Source of the DNA: Lycocorax pyrrhopterus obiensis
Lineage: Eukaryota > Chordata > Aves > Passeriformes > Paradisaeidae
Length of the DNA: 64,000 nt
Reading direction: 5' to 3'
Assembly (NCBI GenBank): GCA_014706295.1
Contig: JACSVZ010000016.1
Coordinates: forward strand, 11,203,168-11,267,167
In this document: positions 47,851-62,100 of the stretch, piece after piece
How positions within the stretch are numbered: the first letter of the stretch is position 1
How the letters are laid out: each line of letters opens with the position of its first letter
Notes under the pieces: generated by a model
Told to the model about the DNA's origin: nothing
What the model saw: only the letters and a program-made list of their open reading frames with translations
Databases searched by the model: none
Position numbers and translations under genes: made by a program

Positions 47851-50800
47851 AGCTCCGTGTTTCGTCTATGCAGTCTCAACGTAAATCTACCACATGAACG
47901 AAAAAAAAGGCTTTAGTTAAACACCAAATGTTAAGGGCTTTTCTAAAAGGCTGAATTCAGCGAGCGCCACTGGGAGAGATGCCCACGGTGCGATGCTGAC
48001 CCCCGTGATCAGATCCCCTGACCCCAACTCCTCCTTACAGTAAACGAGGTATGTTTGCTCCTGGGATTTGTCACTGAAGGCACTGAGCATCAACGAACAA
48101 ATTACACATAGTTACACAAAGTCATGAGCTGCAGCAATTCTCTCGTGCCATCAGGTTGCTTCACAGAGGGAACGACATCTAAAATTACTGTTGAAACAGA
48201 GTTAGTGACAGAAATGTTCCCGTATTACCCTTAGATAGGGTGGTAATTTTTAAACAGAAACAACCAGAAATATTCGCAGTAAACCAATAAAATTCAGAAT
48301 GCTCAACCCCAAACTAGTACCGGTAGAATTTAGTTTTAACCCAATTTAATCAGAAGAATTAGTCAATTAGTTTTAACTCATTTAGAGCAGAAAAAGCAAA
48401 AGCAAAAACATTGAAAATATTTCCCCCCTTGCACTTCTGGTTTGGCCTCTCTTACAAAAAACTGCATTATGAACAACAAAACAGTATTTTGTGAGATAAA
48501 GTCTGACATTACTGGATCTTTAAACCAGGAATACTACCAACAGTGAAAGCCACATTAAGAAGAGGCTTCTCACCTCACATGGGCAGTCACAGAAGTCACT
48601 GGGACAAAGGTATGGATCACAGAGAAGTGAAGGCACATGAAAGAGAAAGCCAAGAAACGACTGCTTTACCTCTCCTCCCGAAGGAATGACACATTAAAAA
48701 GTCACAATCTCTTTGACTTTTTATTCTCTTTGACTATCTCTTGACATACAGCTAATAGATGTATGTCAGAGAAAGGTACCAAGTACTTCAGTATCTGTTT
48801 AAGAGTACTTTCCTTTGAACTAATTTACCAAAACTAACAGCATAATAATAATAATTACTTAAAATTTATGATGAAAGCTCCCTCAATAAGATTCAACATG
48901 TGTAACTGGTATAAAAGGCTAAAACCACTCCAAACATTCAAAAATTAAGAAGCCTTAAGAAAAAAATGCATCTAGATATCCTTTGTGTTTTTACAGCATC
49001 AATACAAGTGGGGCCTGTCTCACTGCAAGATTAAGCAAAACTTCAAAAAGAAAATGGATGCAGTTTACTTTTTTCTTTTACAAGCTCTTAATGTAACAAA
49101 CACATACCCTTCTGATTGCATGGAAGTGACCATGTAAAGTCGGTTTCTTCTTGCAGATCTTGAGTTCTGTTTAATATGCTAAGAAAGGACTTAGATGTGT
49201 GGAAAAAGATAACCTGAACCAACTTGCAGAGCTTCAATGCATATGTAATCTTAGTTATTGAGAGCATGTATTAAAATTGCTTAATTTATGAGAGCCTTAT
49301 GAAATACAAATTTTATATTATTCTGTTTGTAATGTCATAAAAGTAATGCAATAAAGGAGGCAATGGGCTTTGAGATGTGCATAGCATGTCCATACCATAT
49401 GTGACTTCTCTGGCGTTAGTTTATATTGTTTTGTCATAAATAATGTCATTCCCACACAGGCACTCTTTGTCTATCCAAAACCTCTACCACCCTCAGAGAA
49501 AAATCCTATTGCCCATATGCATAAAAGCCCCAAGTTCATCTTAGCACATGCAAGAAACATTCAATTTGAAGTTAAAATGTATGGACACTTTCCTGGTAAC
49601 AAGCCTGCTTAACCTATACCACCACCCTGAGTCCTCCTGTTTGAGTGAGAGCATGTGGGTGCCACCTCACTGCTCAGAGGCAGGGAGCTGGCACACCTGG
49701 GGTCACATACCAAGTACCTCAGCAGCAGTGTCTGTACTCCTGCATCTTCTCTGCTGAAATCCTCAGTTTCTTTGCTCTCTGGAAAGCGTGGCTGGTCTTA
49801 TTTTTTACTGGACTATCAAACCAAATGAAGGAGTGGAGGCACTCCAGGGACCTGTCCAATGCTGTAGCAAAGGAAAGAGTTATTAAGTAAAACCAATCAA
49901 CTGGCAGAACATTAGGGTCAAGAAGATCCTACACTGCTAGCAGAGACAGCAAAACTCCTACCATGAGTGATTTATATTGAATGTTTCTAAGCAATGTCAT
50001 CACAGTCAGCATCGTTTCAGTCAGCAAGAAATACACTTTAGAGGATGATGCCAAGCAAGACACCTTGGGAGATGGAACTGCTACAGACCCAGCAAACCTA
50101 ATTCCCAGAAAGAAAACATAATCTTGACACTGTCTTGACATTTTCTAGGACCAGATTATTAAATAAAATTTCCAAATTAACTGCATTTTGAATAGTTAAC
50201 TTTTTAAATTTTTTTTTAATGAAAGTATTCTCGGGTGGTATTTCTGTTGTGTGACTGATACATTGGAGCATCTTCACTCACCCAAGGCTTCCAGTATGAA
50301 TCAAACTTGCCACTGGCACTGCTAACAGGATTCCAGACACTGAAATCTTGTAGACCAAGACCCAAAACTTGTAATGCATGGGCTTTTAAAATTTATCTTC
50401 TCTTCCTCAGCCGTTTTTTTGGTCAAGATACATCTACCCTACCTAGTGCCTCCTCAAACTGTGAGCTACCGTTTTACCCACTTACTTAGCTCTACCTTTT
50501 TTACAAGTTTTAACATTATGAAAGCATTGACCTGGGGCCCATAGTCAGTTTACACATAAACAAGAAAGAGCCCACTACTTTCTCTTGCTCCATTGGCTGG
50601 TGCAGCCCACATCCATCATTCATTAAGACTCACCTGAAAACTTAAACAGACCAAAATGGAAGCAATGAGCATAACACAAATGTTGCTGCAATAATTTATC
50701 ATATGACCCTTTCTCATCAGTTCCTCCTGCGCTCCTGCCAGAAGTCACCACTCTCCTCGAAGTCAACAGACAGAACCACATACAATTACAGCACTTGATG

Positions 50801-53800
50801 AATCATGTTAGATTTGTGGGTAATCTGAGCTTTAGGCAGCCATGGGATGTTTCTTAAGGAGTTCCATTCTTGCTAAACCATTCCACCCTCACACTACAAA
50901 CTGGACCAACTCAGCTGTTCTTGGGGCTCCATGATGAACTGCTATGAAAAATAACACAGGGGAGAGTGCCAATCAGATTAATTCCTTGATGAGGTTCATA
51001 ATGTGGCAATGCAGTTTGGCATGAGCCAGAGGCAGCAAGTAATAAGAGACTGGTTAGGCCAGGATTTTCACTAGAGAATTGCACATCCAATCTGTGCCCA
51101 CATAAGGTTTTGCACTGTGCCCGAGGCACAAGCGGTCCTTCCTTTCTGCCAGCTCTGCAACACAAGTAAACTTTGACAGGAAATGAGGTGGACTTTAGGA
51201 CAATCAAATTGTAAGCCAAGAATTTATCTACCAAAGTAAATGAAGTGAAAACTGGTGTACTTACTCTGTTAATGTTTCCTTATTTGTCCATTATTTTTAT
51301 TTGGCCTAAGGAACATCTGCCTTTGGAGAAGTACAATGTATATTAAAAAGATAATGTCCATCATCCTCTGGATGTCTCTTAAGGAATTATTGTGTGGACT
51401 GAAAATGACATAACTATGAATAATTTTAATAAAATGAGTGATTGAGTTCCTGTATATATATGTGTGTGCGTACATACATATGAGTGGTCATGTGCACCTA
51501 GAAAATTCAGGGCTGAACAGCTCTTTAAAAGAACATTTATTTCAAGACTAGAAATTAACAAAAAAATATTAAAAAGACAAAAATGGCCATCAATGAGGTT
51601 TAATTAGAACCAGAGAAAGGATATACTGACACACTAGAGGCTAAAGGGATGAAATTATTGTTTCAATAAGACCTAGCCATTAGAAAAAATTGCAATTATA
51701 CAAAATACAAGACTGTGATTATTAACTTTCATAAAGCACTGCCAATGCAGTGATGTTTACTGACCAAGTTTTACCAGAAAAAAAAAGTTTTAATGAAAAA
51801 TGCTTTTTCTGTCCTTTCAAATAATAGGAATCAGGTTTACTGTTTGCACTTGATGGCATTGTGACCATTTCTTTGATTTGTATTGTATTTCAAAGCAGAA
51901 ATGAAACAGGAAATTTGTAAATTATAGAAAAATAAGAGTAAACACCCCCTCAAAAATTGACAGCAATAAGGAACTGTTGTTGGAACCATGGATTCTTTAA
52001 TAAAGAACAGCCACTTACCTCATGATTATCAGATTCTTGAAAACATTTATCAGTTACAGTCTCAATGTTCATGGGTCCTCATGCACCTGAATTTGAATTC
52101 TTTTGGCCAAGAGTGTGTATTCAGACTGCCCTTATGCCCTTGATGTCACTGTGTACCCTTTCCAGATACAGAAAGAGAAGAACATAACTGTCTCTCAGTA
52201 GTAAGGAAGGCTGATTATGGAATACACAAGGAGATCACATTGCAAATAGAATAAAAATACATGCTTACTGTAAGTAACAATTTCTTCTTTGAGATTCCTC
52301 ACCCTCAGGGGTTATCTATATAGTAATTCAGATCAACTGAATTAAATTGAACAAAAGTCCTATAGTTTTTGAATGGGAGTGTCCATGCAAGATTTACTCT
52401 GCACTAACTGATTTATTTTCAAGTTATCCCTTTATTTAATTTGCTTGAATTTTCTTTAGTGCTATCTACTGAGATGGCAGAACTCACAATGCAGGGTAAC
52501 AGCAGTTAAGAGTTCATTGACTAATCGTCTGAAGACAGTTTATGAAATGCAAGATTTTATCTTGGTATCTTCAAGTTGAGCAATATGACCTGAGTGTACA
52601 CACCAACCAGACTTGTTCTATACAGAAACACCGAGTTGCAGACACAGTTACACAAAGTTGCAGCAGCTGCTCATGCTACGAGTATATTCCATTCTTTATG
52701 CTGGTTGCTTCAAACAAGCTACTTCACACTACAATGTGTAAGAAAGAAAATAACATTCTGCTTCTCAGCCATCAGCTGGTTTTGCACCTTGTTAAGCATC
52801 ACTGGGATTGAGCTTACTGGAAAATAATCTTACTGACTTTTCTATAGGGTTGGGTTTTTTTAATCAAATTGGTGACAAGGCCAAAAAAATTTTGGAAGAT
52901 CAGTATCGTGTTAAATGCTTTTAATTGCAAGGTGACCAACAGCCTTTTGAAAAAAAACTTTGTATTTTGATCTCAGTTACAGTTGTAAGCCATCAAGAAA
53001 CAGTCAGGAGGGCAGGCGCTACTTCTGAGAATCACAGAAACTGAGCTTCATGAGATTTAATTTATACTGTAAACTTCTGGATTGGAGCATACACAAGTTC
53101 CCATGTAGTATTTAGAAATAAAACAGTGGAAATAGGTAATGTTTCTTGTTTCAATATTTAATCCAAGCAGACACAGACACAGTTTATAAAATTACTCTAT
53201 TGCATTAGAGTTCTATATAGCATTTAGGTTTTCTGAATGTTTTTCCTTCAGTGTAGCATATATTCATATTCCAAAATATCTTTGCACAGTCTTTGTGCAA
53301 CTACATGCTAAAAATCTGCAAATGCACACTTAACACTAAACAGCACAAAAAATACATTCTGTATCCATTCATATGCAAATTTAAAACATTTCACTTGGCA
53401 GATAAAACAATGAAAAGTTATTTTAAAAAAATCAGAAACTACAAAAATGCGCACATAAAAGTCTTCCCTTTTGGATTTTTAGTAAAATACTGCTCTGTAT
53501 AAGATCTAATGAAAAACTCCAGTGCTTACAAAATACTTTATATCTATGAGAAAAAGAAATGCTTTAATTCATATATGTATGAGTTAAACGTAATGACCTT
53601 GTTAAAATATAAAAATGAAATCAAAGGGGACATGGCATAGATCAATGCAGATGTCACATCTACCAGGACATGTAAAACTGTAATTAACTGGGCACCAGGC
53701 AGTCAGTATCATAGAATAGATAAATTAAAAATCAGGGACGAATACAATATGCAGCAGCTAAAGAATAAAGTGTTTAACCACCTATATATACTACACATAG

Positions 53801-55877
53801 CAATTCCACTTGAAGAGGGAGCAAAAATCTTAGTCTGAAGTAGAATAATTTTTAAAAATAGCTGTGTTCACTGGTATATATGAGTACAGCATCCTCTATA
53901 ACTTCGTTTCTCAAAAATCTGCATAAATTGGCTATACAGGCACATCAAAATTCTGTGATGCAATAGTAACACAGCCTCATCTCTGTCATGGTGATTTTCA
54001 AACAGGTATTTTCTCTTTATGATCGGATCATTCAGATAGATGTGGTGGACTAACTCAATGTCACACAATGACTTCTAAAATACTGGCACGGCAGCATCAT
54101 GTCAGTCTTGTGTTGCTAATGACAATAAAAACCCAAAAAATATAACTTTTCCTTCACAGAATGTGGCTTTGAACCTCTTGAGACTAGATAACTATAAAGA
54201 GAACAACAAAATCAATGTAATTTAAGACTATATGTAGACTATTCCACAAGTTTTGTGATACTAAGTAAAATAACATAAAATTCTTAACCTTGTTTTTACC
54301 TGTGATCCTTTTTATAGGGCTTGCTGCTATTCTACAAATACTGCTGAGCCAACAGCTGTTTTGGAGAAATGAAAATTAAAAAAACTATAACACAGTAATA
54401 ATGTGAAACTTCATACTACACTAAGAAATGGAGGCAAAAAAACAAATGAAAGAAAGTCTACAGACTTGCAGACCCAGAATGAAACCGGTCCAGAAGCAAC
54501 AAAATGCATCACTCAGGTATGCTTTATTTCTGGTTCCTGGGCCTTAGAGGAAAAATACTTTTTTTTTTCTAGAACAGATTAGAATAAAGAAGAAAAATAA
54601 AATTTAATCAATGTCAGTATGCAGCACCAACAGAGGTTTCAAATTTCTTCTTAGACAGAAGATTTTATATTAATGTCCATAAGAATTGTACATGTGGGTT
54701 AAAAACAGTATGAAGACCTTTGAGCCTTCTCTTTTTCCTATATGAACTAAGAATCACATAGTTCTGTCCAAAAATTCAAGTCAGCTTTTTGTCTGAATAT
54801 TCTTATGGAACCAACAGCAACACTTTCTGATAATTTAATTTTGCAACACAGAAATTCACAAAATTAAAAAAATAAATATTAAAAGTCACTAATAACAAAA
54901 AACTAACCTACTATGGAGAAGGTTTCAGGGCACAGACTATTAGAGGAAGAAAGAAATGTACTCTAAGTAAACATAACTTTGACAGCCATCCGGCAAAATG
55001 GGACATCTTTAAAGTCTAGCCATTTTTATAATTTAGAAAAAAATCAGGATATCACATGCATTTAGGAGGCTATGCACATCTGTAGTAGATAACTTTGTTA
55101 TTTTATCATCAGAAAACAACTAAAATGGTAGATAAAAAAAAATTAAATGTACTTTACCAAAGGGGTCTCTACTTTGCAAATATAATTTTTTTATTCAATA
55201 CATCTTATAAATTAATCTCCTGGAACAGATTGTGCAAGAGCAACCACTTTTTGCCACTCCAACACCAGACACACAGTAACACCTATGTTCTGAAAGCTGT
55301 AAAGCTGTTGCCCTCTAGTACAAAACCCAGCAGTTCATACTTAGCGTGGCCTTGGCAGTTTCTTTGTAGTCAGCTTTTAGTTACACTGATTCAACTCAGA
55401 AGGACCTGGAGAGCCAATATAAAAGCTGCATTTAAATAATTTTTCCTTTCTGTCTTATTACACTATTTAAAAACAAGCTAGAGTACAAAATGTCATGCTA
55501 AACACTGTTAGATGCCCAAGTTATTACTGCTCCATATCCCTCCCAAAAAGCACATCAAACCTGAGTTAAGGTTGCCACTGTTATTGCTGCTTACCCAATA
55601 TCGTCTGTAAGCCACTGTTTGGACACCTAGGCACGAGGGATAGCATGGCAACCCTAACTCAGTATTTCCTGGCTTTTGCTAATTTAAGTGAAAATAAAAT
55701 AAAGTTTTAACATAATTTTTATAGTTTTAATGACAACCTGAAAATCATAACAAATAAAATGTATTTCCTTCTATATTAAAGTGGCTGGTCTTCTTAATAG
55801 AGATTTCTGATTTTTTTAAATGATAGAACATAACAGTGGGGAAAGAGTTAAATATAAAATACACCTAGCTACCAGAT
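47851..55877 (-). other. GK5-XRN1 intergenic DNA and XRN1 3' UTR
   Basis: About 8 kb with no recognisable gene. The portion nearest 55877 must be XRN1 3' UTR, since human XRN1 has a long 3' UTR of several kb. Minus-strand AATAAA hexamers (TTTATT on plus) occur at about 55190, 54533, 52431, 52412, 51536 and 51296, so the true end cannot be chosen from sequence. The 47.9-51 kb part is AT-rich and featureless to my reading. A TA/TG-rich simple repeat lies at about 51450-51482. Confidence 0.6.
51450..51482. repeat. TA/TG/CATA simple repeat
   Basis: A short degenerate microsatellite containing 'gtatatatatgtgtgtgcgt' followed by 'acatacatatg', in the XRN1 3' UTR or just beyond it. Confidence 0.6.
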
Positions 55878-56168
55878 TTATTCTGAAGATTTTGGTGCGC
55901 CAAAATTGACAGCCAGTTTTCTTGGCTTTCGCTTGCTGGATGTGTTTGGTGTTGATTTGTTATGAGGAACACTTGGAGTAGCCACATTGTCTTGAAATGA
56001 AACAGTGGATTGAGCAGCTTGAGGAGATTTTAAAGAGGCTGAAGAACTATCTTGCTGAATGTGGTCAGAAGACATTGGCTGTTCATTCTTTACTGGTGCA
56101 GCTTGAGGGGAACTCTGAAACTCCTTGAGTTCAAAGTTTTTCTTGCTAGCAGCCCTTTTTTTAGTTAC
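55878..56168 (-). CDS. XRN1: XRN1 last coding exon and stop
   Basis: 291 nt, acceptor AATTTAAAG, TAA stop at 55878-55880. It encodes VTKKRAASKKNFELKEFQSS through SSKRKPRKLAVNFGAPKSSE. The basic KRKPRKLAVNF end is the most conserved part of the tail. An AATAAA hexamer overlaps the stop codon itself (55876-55881). Confidence 0.95.
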   Translation of the reverse strand, partial: VTKKRAASKKNFELKEFQSSPQAAPVKNEQPMSSDHIQQDSSSASLKSPQAAQSTVSFQDNVATPSVPHNKSTPNTSSKRKPRKLAVNFGAPKSSE

Positions 56169-59100
56169 CTTTAAATTAAATAAATATTATTTAACAGAAT
56201 GCATTCTCAAAAAACTGCAAATAGTCCACTTTCAGAAAACATGCTTACATATTTTAACAATAATTTTCTAATACTAAATAGTACTTCACAACGGGGATAT
56301 TGTTGCATTCATCTTGTAGGCCCATTTTTTTACAAGAAACAATATTAACACAAACCTGCTGCTCTTACCTGCAGAGGTATAAACTGGTTGTGAGAACCAA
56401 CTGGTATAGTTCCTGCAAGAGACACATTTCCTGGATAGGAGCCAGGATAATAATGCTTAGGCACTGGAGATCCCCAGGACACTGGACCAAACATGTGAGA
56501 TGATGGAGGCATCATATTAGCTACGAAAAGAAGAAACTTTTAGCTCACTTTCCTCAAAAAACGATATAAACTCCCCAAGAGCCCAGGACTACTCCAACTA
56601 CATCTGTCTGCATGTTGTTCATCTTTCCAGTAAAGCCTCATATGCTTCATATTTACTTCAAAATAGCTAAGTATTTATTTATTATCAAAACCCCCCAAAC
56701 AGAACTACACCTAGATGACAGCACAATTAAGAACACTAAAGTCATGGTGTCTGCATTCCAGAGTGCACATAATTTGGGATCTCCGCATTCTCAGCTGAGC
56801 CAACTGTATTAGCAGAAGGCTGCAAGTTCGGGCCGTTGTTTTGGAACACAGCAACAACGGAGCAACCCCATGGAAAAGAGATGTAGCATCTGCTGTATGG
56901 GTTTCTAGGATGCTACAATGGTGCTGACTCATTAATTCCTAGCTGTGAATGTGAACTGCAGTAGAATACAAAACAGCCAGGAGCCAGAAATATCACCAGA
57001 ACTTTTACCAATTTTTGGGGGGTTACTTACCATGCTCATGTTTGGCAGTGTACAAGAGGACTGTGATGTAGCTTTCACTTCAGTGAAAGTTGGTTATAGA
57101 CAAATAAAAACACTATGCATGGAGAAACATTAACTATATGGGATGGGGGGAAAATCTATGTAAAACATCAAGGAAGCTATTTCTTACAAATTCTAGACTG
57201 GGACTATCTGCTTTGAAATGATTACTGTTATTTTGAAGGAAATAAAATGGAAAAAGCACCTAAGACTGAATGGATAACTACATTCTTGAGGAAAATAAAT
57301 AATTAATAGAGATGATTCTTTATACTAAATTAATCTGCACATTGATGAGAAGAGGCTCACACACTGTTCTCAAAACTGTTTAGACATACAAGTACATACA
57401 TGGAAACTAAAAAATGGGGCTTTCTGGATGGCATTCATTTTCATACAAAGAACCACCACAATTAGAGGATATCATGGTATTATTTGAAATGTGTACTAGT
57501 ACACCTACCTGGGGGCTGTGTAAATACTGGAGGCATTGATCCAGGTGGTACAGGAACCCCTAGTGGTTGATAATTTGGAAACACTGGTGGAGGTGGAGGT
57601 GAAGCAAAACTTACTCCTGTAGAACTCTATGAAGAAGGAAACAGAGGTTTACCAACAGATGCAGTGCAACAGGAACAAAGATTTGAAAAGATTTTTTACA
57701 TCCTCACCAAGCGCTGTAAAGCAAAGAGAGCGGCTTTCTCCTTTGCTTCAGCTTCGGAATGACACTGCGGACCATGAACCAATAAACCATTTGACAGCTT
57801 TATGTGGCAAACTGTCATGGTCTACAAAAAGAGAGAAAAGATTTTTGAGGGAATTTGTGTTGCTAACAAACTGTGAGACAGAAACAGAGATTTGTTTGTT
57901 TGTTTTAAAAAAAGGCAACAAAGGGAGCTAAGGTTTATTTTCAGATAGATTTCAGTGGTCAGTCCAAATATTTAATACGTAACAGTTGATACCAAGTTGA
58001 GAACTTGTACTTTTTCAGAAAAAACTTTTTACCTGTGGTGTTTTCAGGAAAGAGAAATCTGGTTGTGACATTCCAAGAAGAGAACAAATACGAGAAAGTT
58101 CAGAAACAGTAGACAGTGCAGGCTGTGGACAAGGGAAAGGGTGACCTCCAGTTTCTATTGCTGATGTGTTCTGGGGGCCTCCAGGGCTATGCTTGTTCAT
58201 ATAAGCAGCTGACAAGAGGGAAAAAAAAAAAAAAGCTGTATCACAAGTATTTCCTGCACTAAAAGGATGGCAACTTGGTTATTAGCAGAAAAAAAAAAGA
58301 AAAAAAAGCTTATTTGATTTTTTCTTGTATTTTCATATTGTTTAAAAAAAAAACCAGGAGACTATATCTGAAGAGAGTTTTAGATCCAAGTATAGAAGTA
58401 GAACTGAAAAAATATGGAAATTTTATTACTATATTTTGATAAACAGTACTCTGCTGAAACTGTGTTCTAAAATGTCACTACAAGGTGAAGCTGAATTATG
58501 AGCTGATGGTTAAACATACCCATTTTTTTTGTTGGTCTGTACTGCACAGCAGCTCCATGGCAATCCTGTCTACTAGAGGGAGCAGGAACATCATGAACTT
58601 GTGATTTCACTTCATTCCTTGTTTGGAGATCTGAGCCATCTATCTTCAAAATCTCTTTGAGCATCTGTGTTCCTTTCTTTAAAAATAAAATAAACCACTC
58701 AGGAACATGCTGGCATTCAGGTAACATGACCTTCTTAACACTGATTATCATAACTGGTAACAGAATCTGAATTTTTGTTTTCCAATCAGGTATATTTTAT
58801 CAAAGCAAAGATAACAGTATCTTACCATAAACAAATGTGCTTGCTAATTTTCTTTGATAATAGCTAATTAAAAACTCATTAATATGTTTTAAAAAGCATT
58901 ATGAGGTTTCATGGAGTTTCTTTAAATAGAAACATTGATGCTAAGATAGCAGATGCTAAACTGCAATGTAATGATTCCTGCAGTATACAGACCATAGCAA
59001 ACGACTGTGGTGACAGATGTTCCTCATTTGTAGCTCTCGCTTCCTTGGAATAAGTCTGCACTTCATTTTCTTTGGAAATTTTCAAAGAAGCTAGAAGGCT

Positions 59101-62100
59101 TTCCAGTTCATTGTCCTTCTTAAATTAAAGAAGAAAAAATACTTAGTGTATTTACAAGCAGATGCAAGAGGAAGGGTATATGAATTTGAGGTTAATTTTA
59201 TCCTCATTTAGATTTTTTTCTCTCTTAGCTTGGCAGGTCACAGTCATGTCTGTTCAGAGTGTGAACACATATCCAGAGATTGCATCAAGTTCTACATATT
59301 AAAATATGCAAGAATTGACCAAGAGAGAATTGATTTAAAGAACAAAGTCACACAAGTTTGTTGTCCTTTTTAAACATGAATTTGCACACAAGTAACCAGG
59401 AACAATTGGAACAAAATGGACTGGAAACTGAAGTCACTCAAAGAACACAAGAAAGTCAGCTCCCTAGATCCTACCTTTCCACCTGTGCAGGGACCATCAA
59501 CTGCAGCCTTCTGAATTACAGGCACGTTGGGACTTTCATTCCTCTTCAAAAGTTTGACATTGTATTTATTCACACCTGCAAAATTCTGAAATAAATTGCA
59601 GCAATTATTATTGAATACTCTATTACTCATTTTAACACAATCAGATTAGAAATGTATCTGCAAAGAGCTTTCACAAGCTAATATTCTTAGAGGATTTCAG
59701 CTTACTGAACACCTAGCATTTGTGTTTTTGCATTACAGCATAGCTTTCAGAGTCTAAGAGGAATAGGAAAGTTGTTTGGTATCATCATACATTTTATGCA
59801 CTTTCATATTCTGTCTATAAACCTCTAATGAAAAAAAAATCTCCAAAATAAAGTTTAAAGTTTACCTATTAAAAGAATCAACTAAGAGGCCAGTTAAAGA
59901 CAAATCTGTAAGATTATAAATCACATCAGAGTAAAATGAAAGAATGGATTTACTCAGTACAGACAAAATTACCTGTTGGTTTGACATTTTATTATGTGGT
60001 TGACTTTCACCTCTTGTAACTTTGGAATCTTCTTTAACTACAAAAGAATGCATTCTTTTGAAATGCTCTTAGAAACTGTAATAATCAAGACTCAAAAAAT
60101 TTAATAACTCCATACAAATACACAGAGTTGCATTAATTTGAATGGTTTTATCAAACGTTTAATTCTTACTTCACAGGTCAATTGGTGTATGTATTCTTTT
60201 CTTCTAGGATAAATTAAAATGAAGTATGTCCAATAATATATCTAATTTTCTATTCTACAAATATGATCACAAGCAGATTTTCAAAGACATGTGGTTTTTT
60301 TGTTTGGTTTTTACATTAGATAGGTGGCAAGTCAACAGAACAACTTGCCTAAAAGGTTCAGGATTAAGGGTGGAACAATCCAATATGCACATCAGGGCCA
60401 TTATTTGACAATAACAAGTGCAATGTAGTGTTGATAAAACTATAATAAATTATTTCCTGTCAATAACTACAAAAAGCCAAAAAGCTCATCAGACATTTCA
60501 TTGAAGGTCAGATAAAGCAAGTAGTTCTTCTAAACAAAGTTCCTAATTATAGTACTTACATTTTTTATAAGGCTCCTGTTTTCTTTGCTGACATTTAAAG
60601 CTGCCGTCATTGAAGCCTGGCTTATAAAACTGATGGCCAGTTCCCAGCTTGATTTCCTGAGGTAGAACTGCACCCTAGGGTTTCAAACATCAAAGCTTAA
60701 CCAGAAAACTGGGTATCTATTATTTACATAGTAGTGCCCTATGATTACCCCTTTCCAGAGCTATGCATACTGCACGTAACACCACTTTCATCCAGAGGAT
60801 TTATTTGTAACATTAAGTTTTCTGATACAATGAACTGATGTATGAAATTAAGTACCTTCATATTTTGAAGGCAGGGATCTTTTTAATGTTTCTATACAAA
60901 CCTTTTCATGCATGTTTTGTTGAATGTGGTGAGACTTCCCAGAACTCTGCAATGACTGCCATATGCTGCAGAATTCATCATCTTGCTTAGTCTGTGCCTG
61001 ACAAAATAAAAAACAAGACCCCCAAACTGAGCAGCGATAAATTCAACTTTTGAACAGCTAAATATGTATCAAGACATTCTGGAAATCGTAAGGTTCAAGT
61101 TTAACAGTCATCAGATGACAGATATTTTCATACTGACACTAGTACAAGTTGCAGGTAATTAATTACAAAACAAACTGTTGTAGTGGATTGCATTTACAAT
61201 TTTTACCAAGAATCACTACTGAACTTAAATGAGCTTAGTTTGTTTTGCAAGTGGCTTTGTTGTGTTATTAACTGAAATTATGAGTACAGGAAAGATGATT
61301 AAGTATAATGAAACTCAGATAACAGCTCAGAATGGTTTCAAAATCATGCTTTCATACTGAGAGTATTCTTAGATTTTATTATTAATGATTTATTTTGTAA
61401 GGCCTTACCAATAAGGCTCAATTACTTCATTACATTACAGGTATGTTACCGCAGAACTCAAGCCTGGCTATGCAAAAAAACACTTAAAAATCTAGTATCT
61501 AAACAAGGATAACACAGGATATTATATTCATTCAAGAACTGAGAGCAGTTCTGCTCCAACCCGTATCTGAACTAAAACATCTGATGTACTAAAACAAAGC
61601 AATTTATTAATCATGAGAAAATGACAACCACCCTGAACAGAGGGCCAAAACAGAGACATCTGGGTCCGACACTAAATGAATCCGAACACTCACTTTATTT
61701 TTCTGATTGCCACTCAGAAATGATCCTTTCTGGGGTGAGTTAGAGTTGCCCTGATTTTCAGCCCTGAGATTGTAATGCTGTCTTCCATTCAGCTGCTAAA
61801 TCATTGAGAGAAAAAAATCAGAAATGTTTCATTGTCTTCCATTTTCTTTTGGAAAGTAGTTTTTCTTGTACAGACTTGAAAAACACAAGACAACTGCTTT
61901 CAAACACACTTATAGCAACATGAAGTTACTAATTAAGGTAAGTTGCTTTAAAGAACTCTCATTAAAAATATCAAGCGTCATTAAACCACCAAGAACCCAA
62001 ATTCACCTGTAATTTTTCCTCCTTTATTGTAATTTAAAAGTAAATCATAACCAAGAAGCAAAACTGATAGGGAAATCAGTTCTTCCCCTTCTAAGCATGG

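Noticed and set aside
47080..47916. Long open frames on both strands around 47.1-47.9 kb other than GK5 exon 1
   Set aside because: Composition artefacts of the second CpG island. Only the frame ending at the GTGAGT donor matches a protein (GK5).
53025..53060. Possible reverse CR1 start ('gagaatcacagaaactgagc')
   Set aside because: Only about 12 bases resemble the CR1 end and the following GGAAGGGACC block is absent.
58560..58585. CTCF-like sequence CTACTAGAGGGAGC
   Set aside because: Two mismatches at important positions, and it lies inside an XRN1 coding exon.
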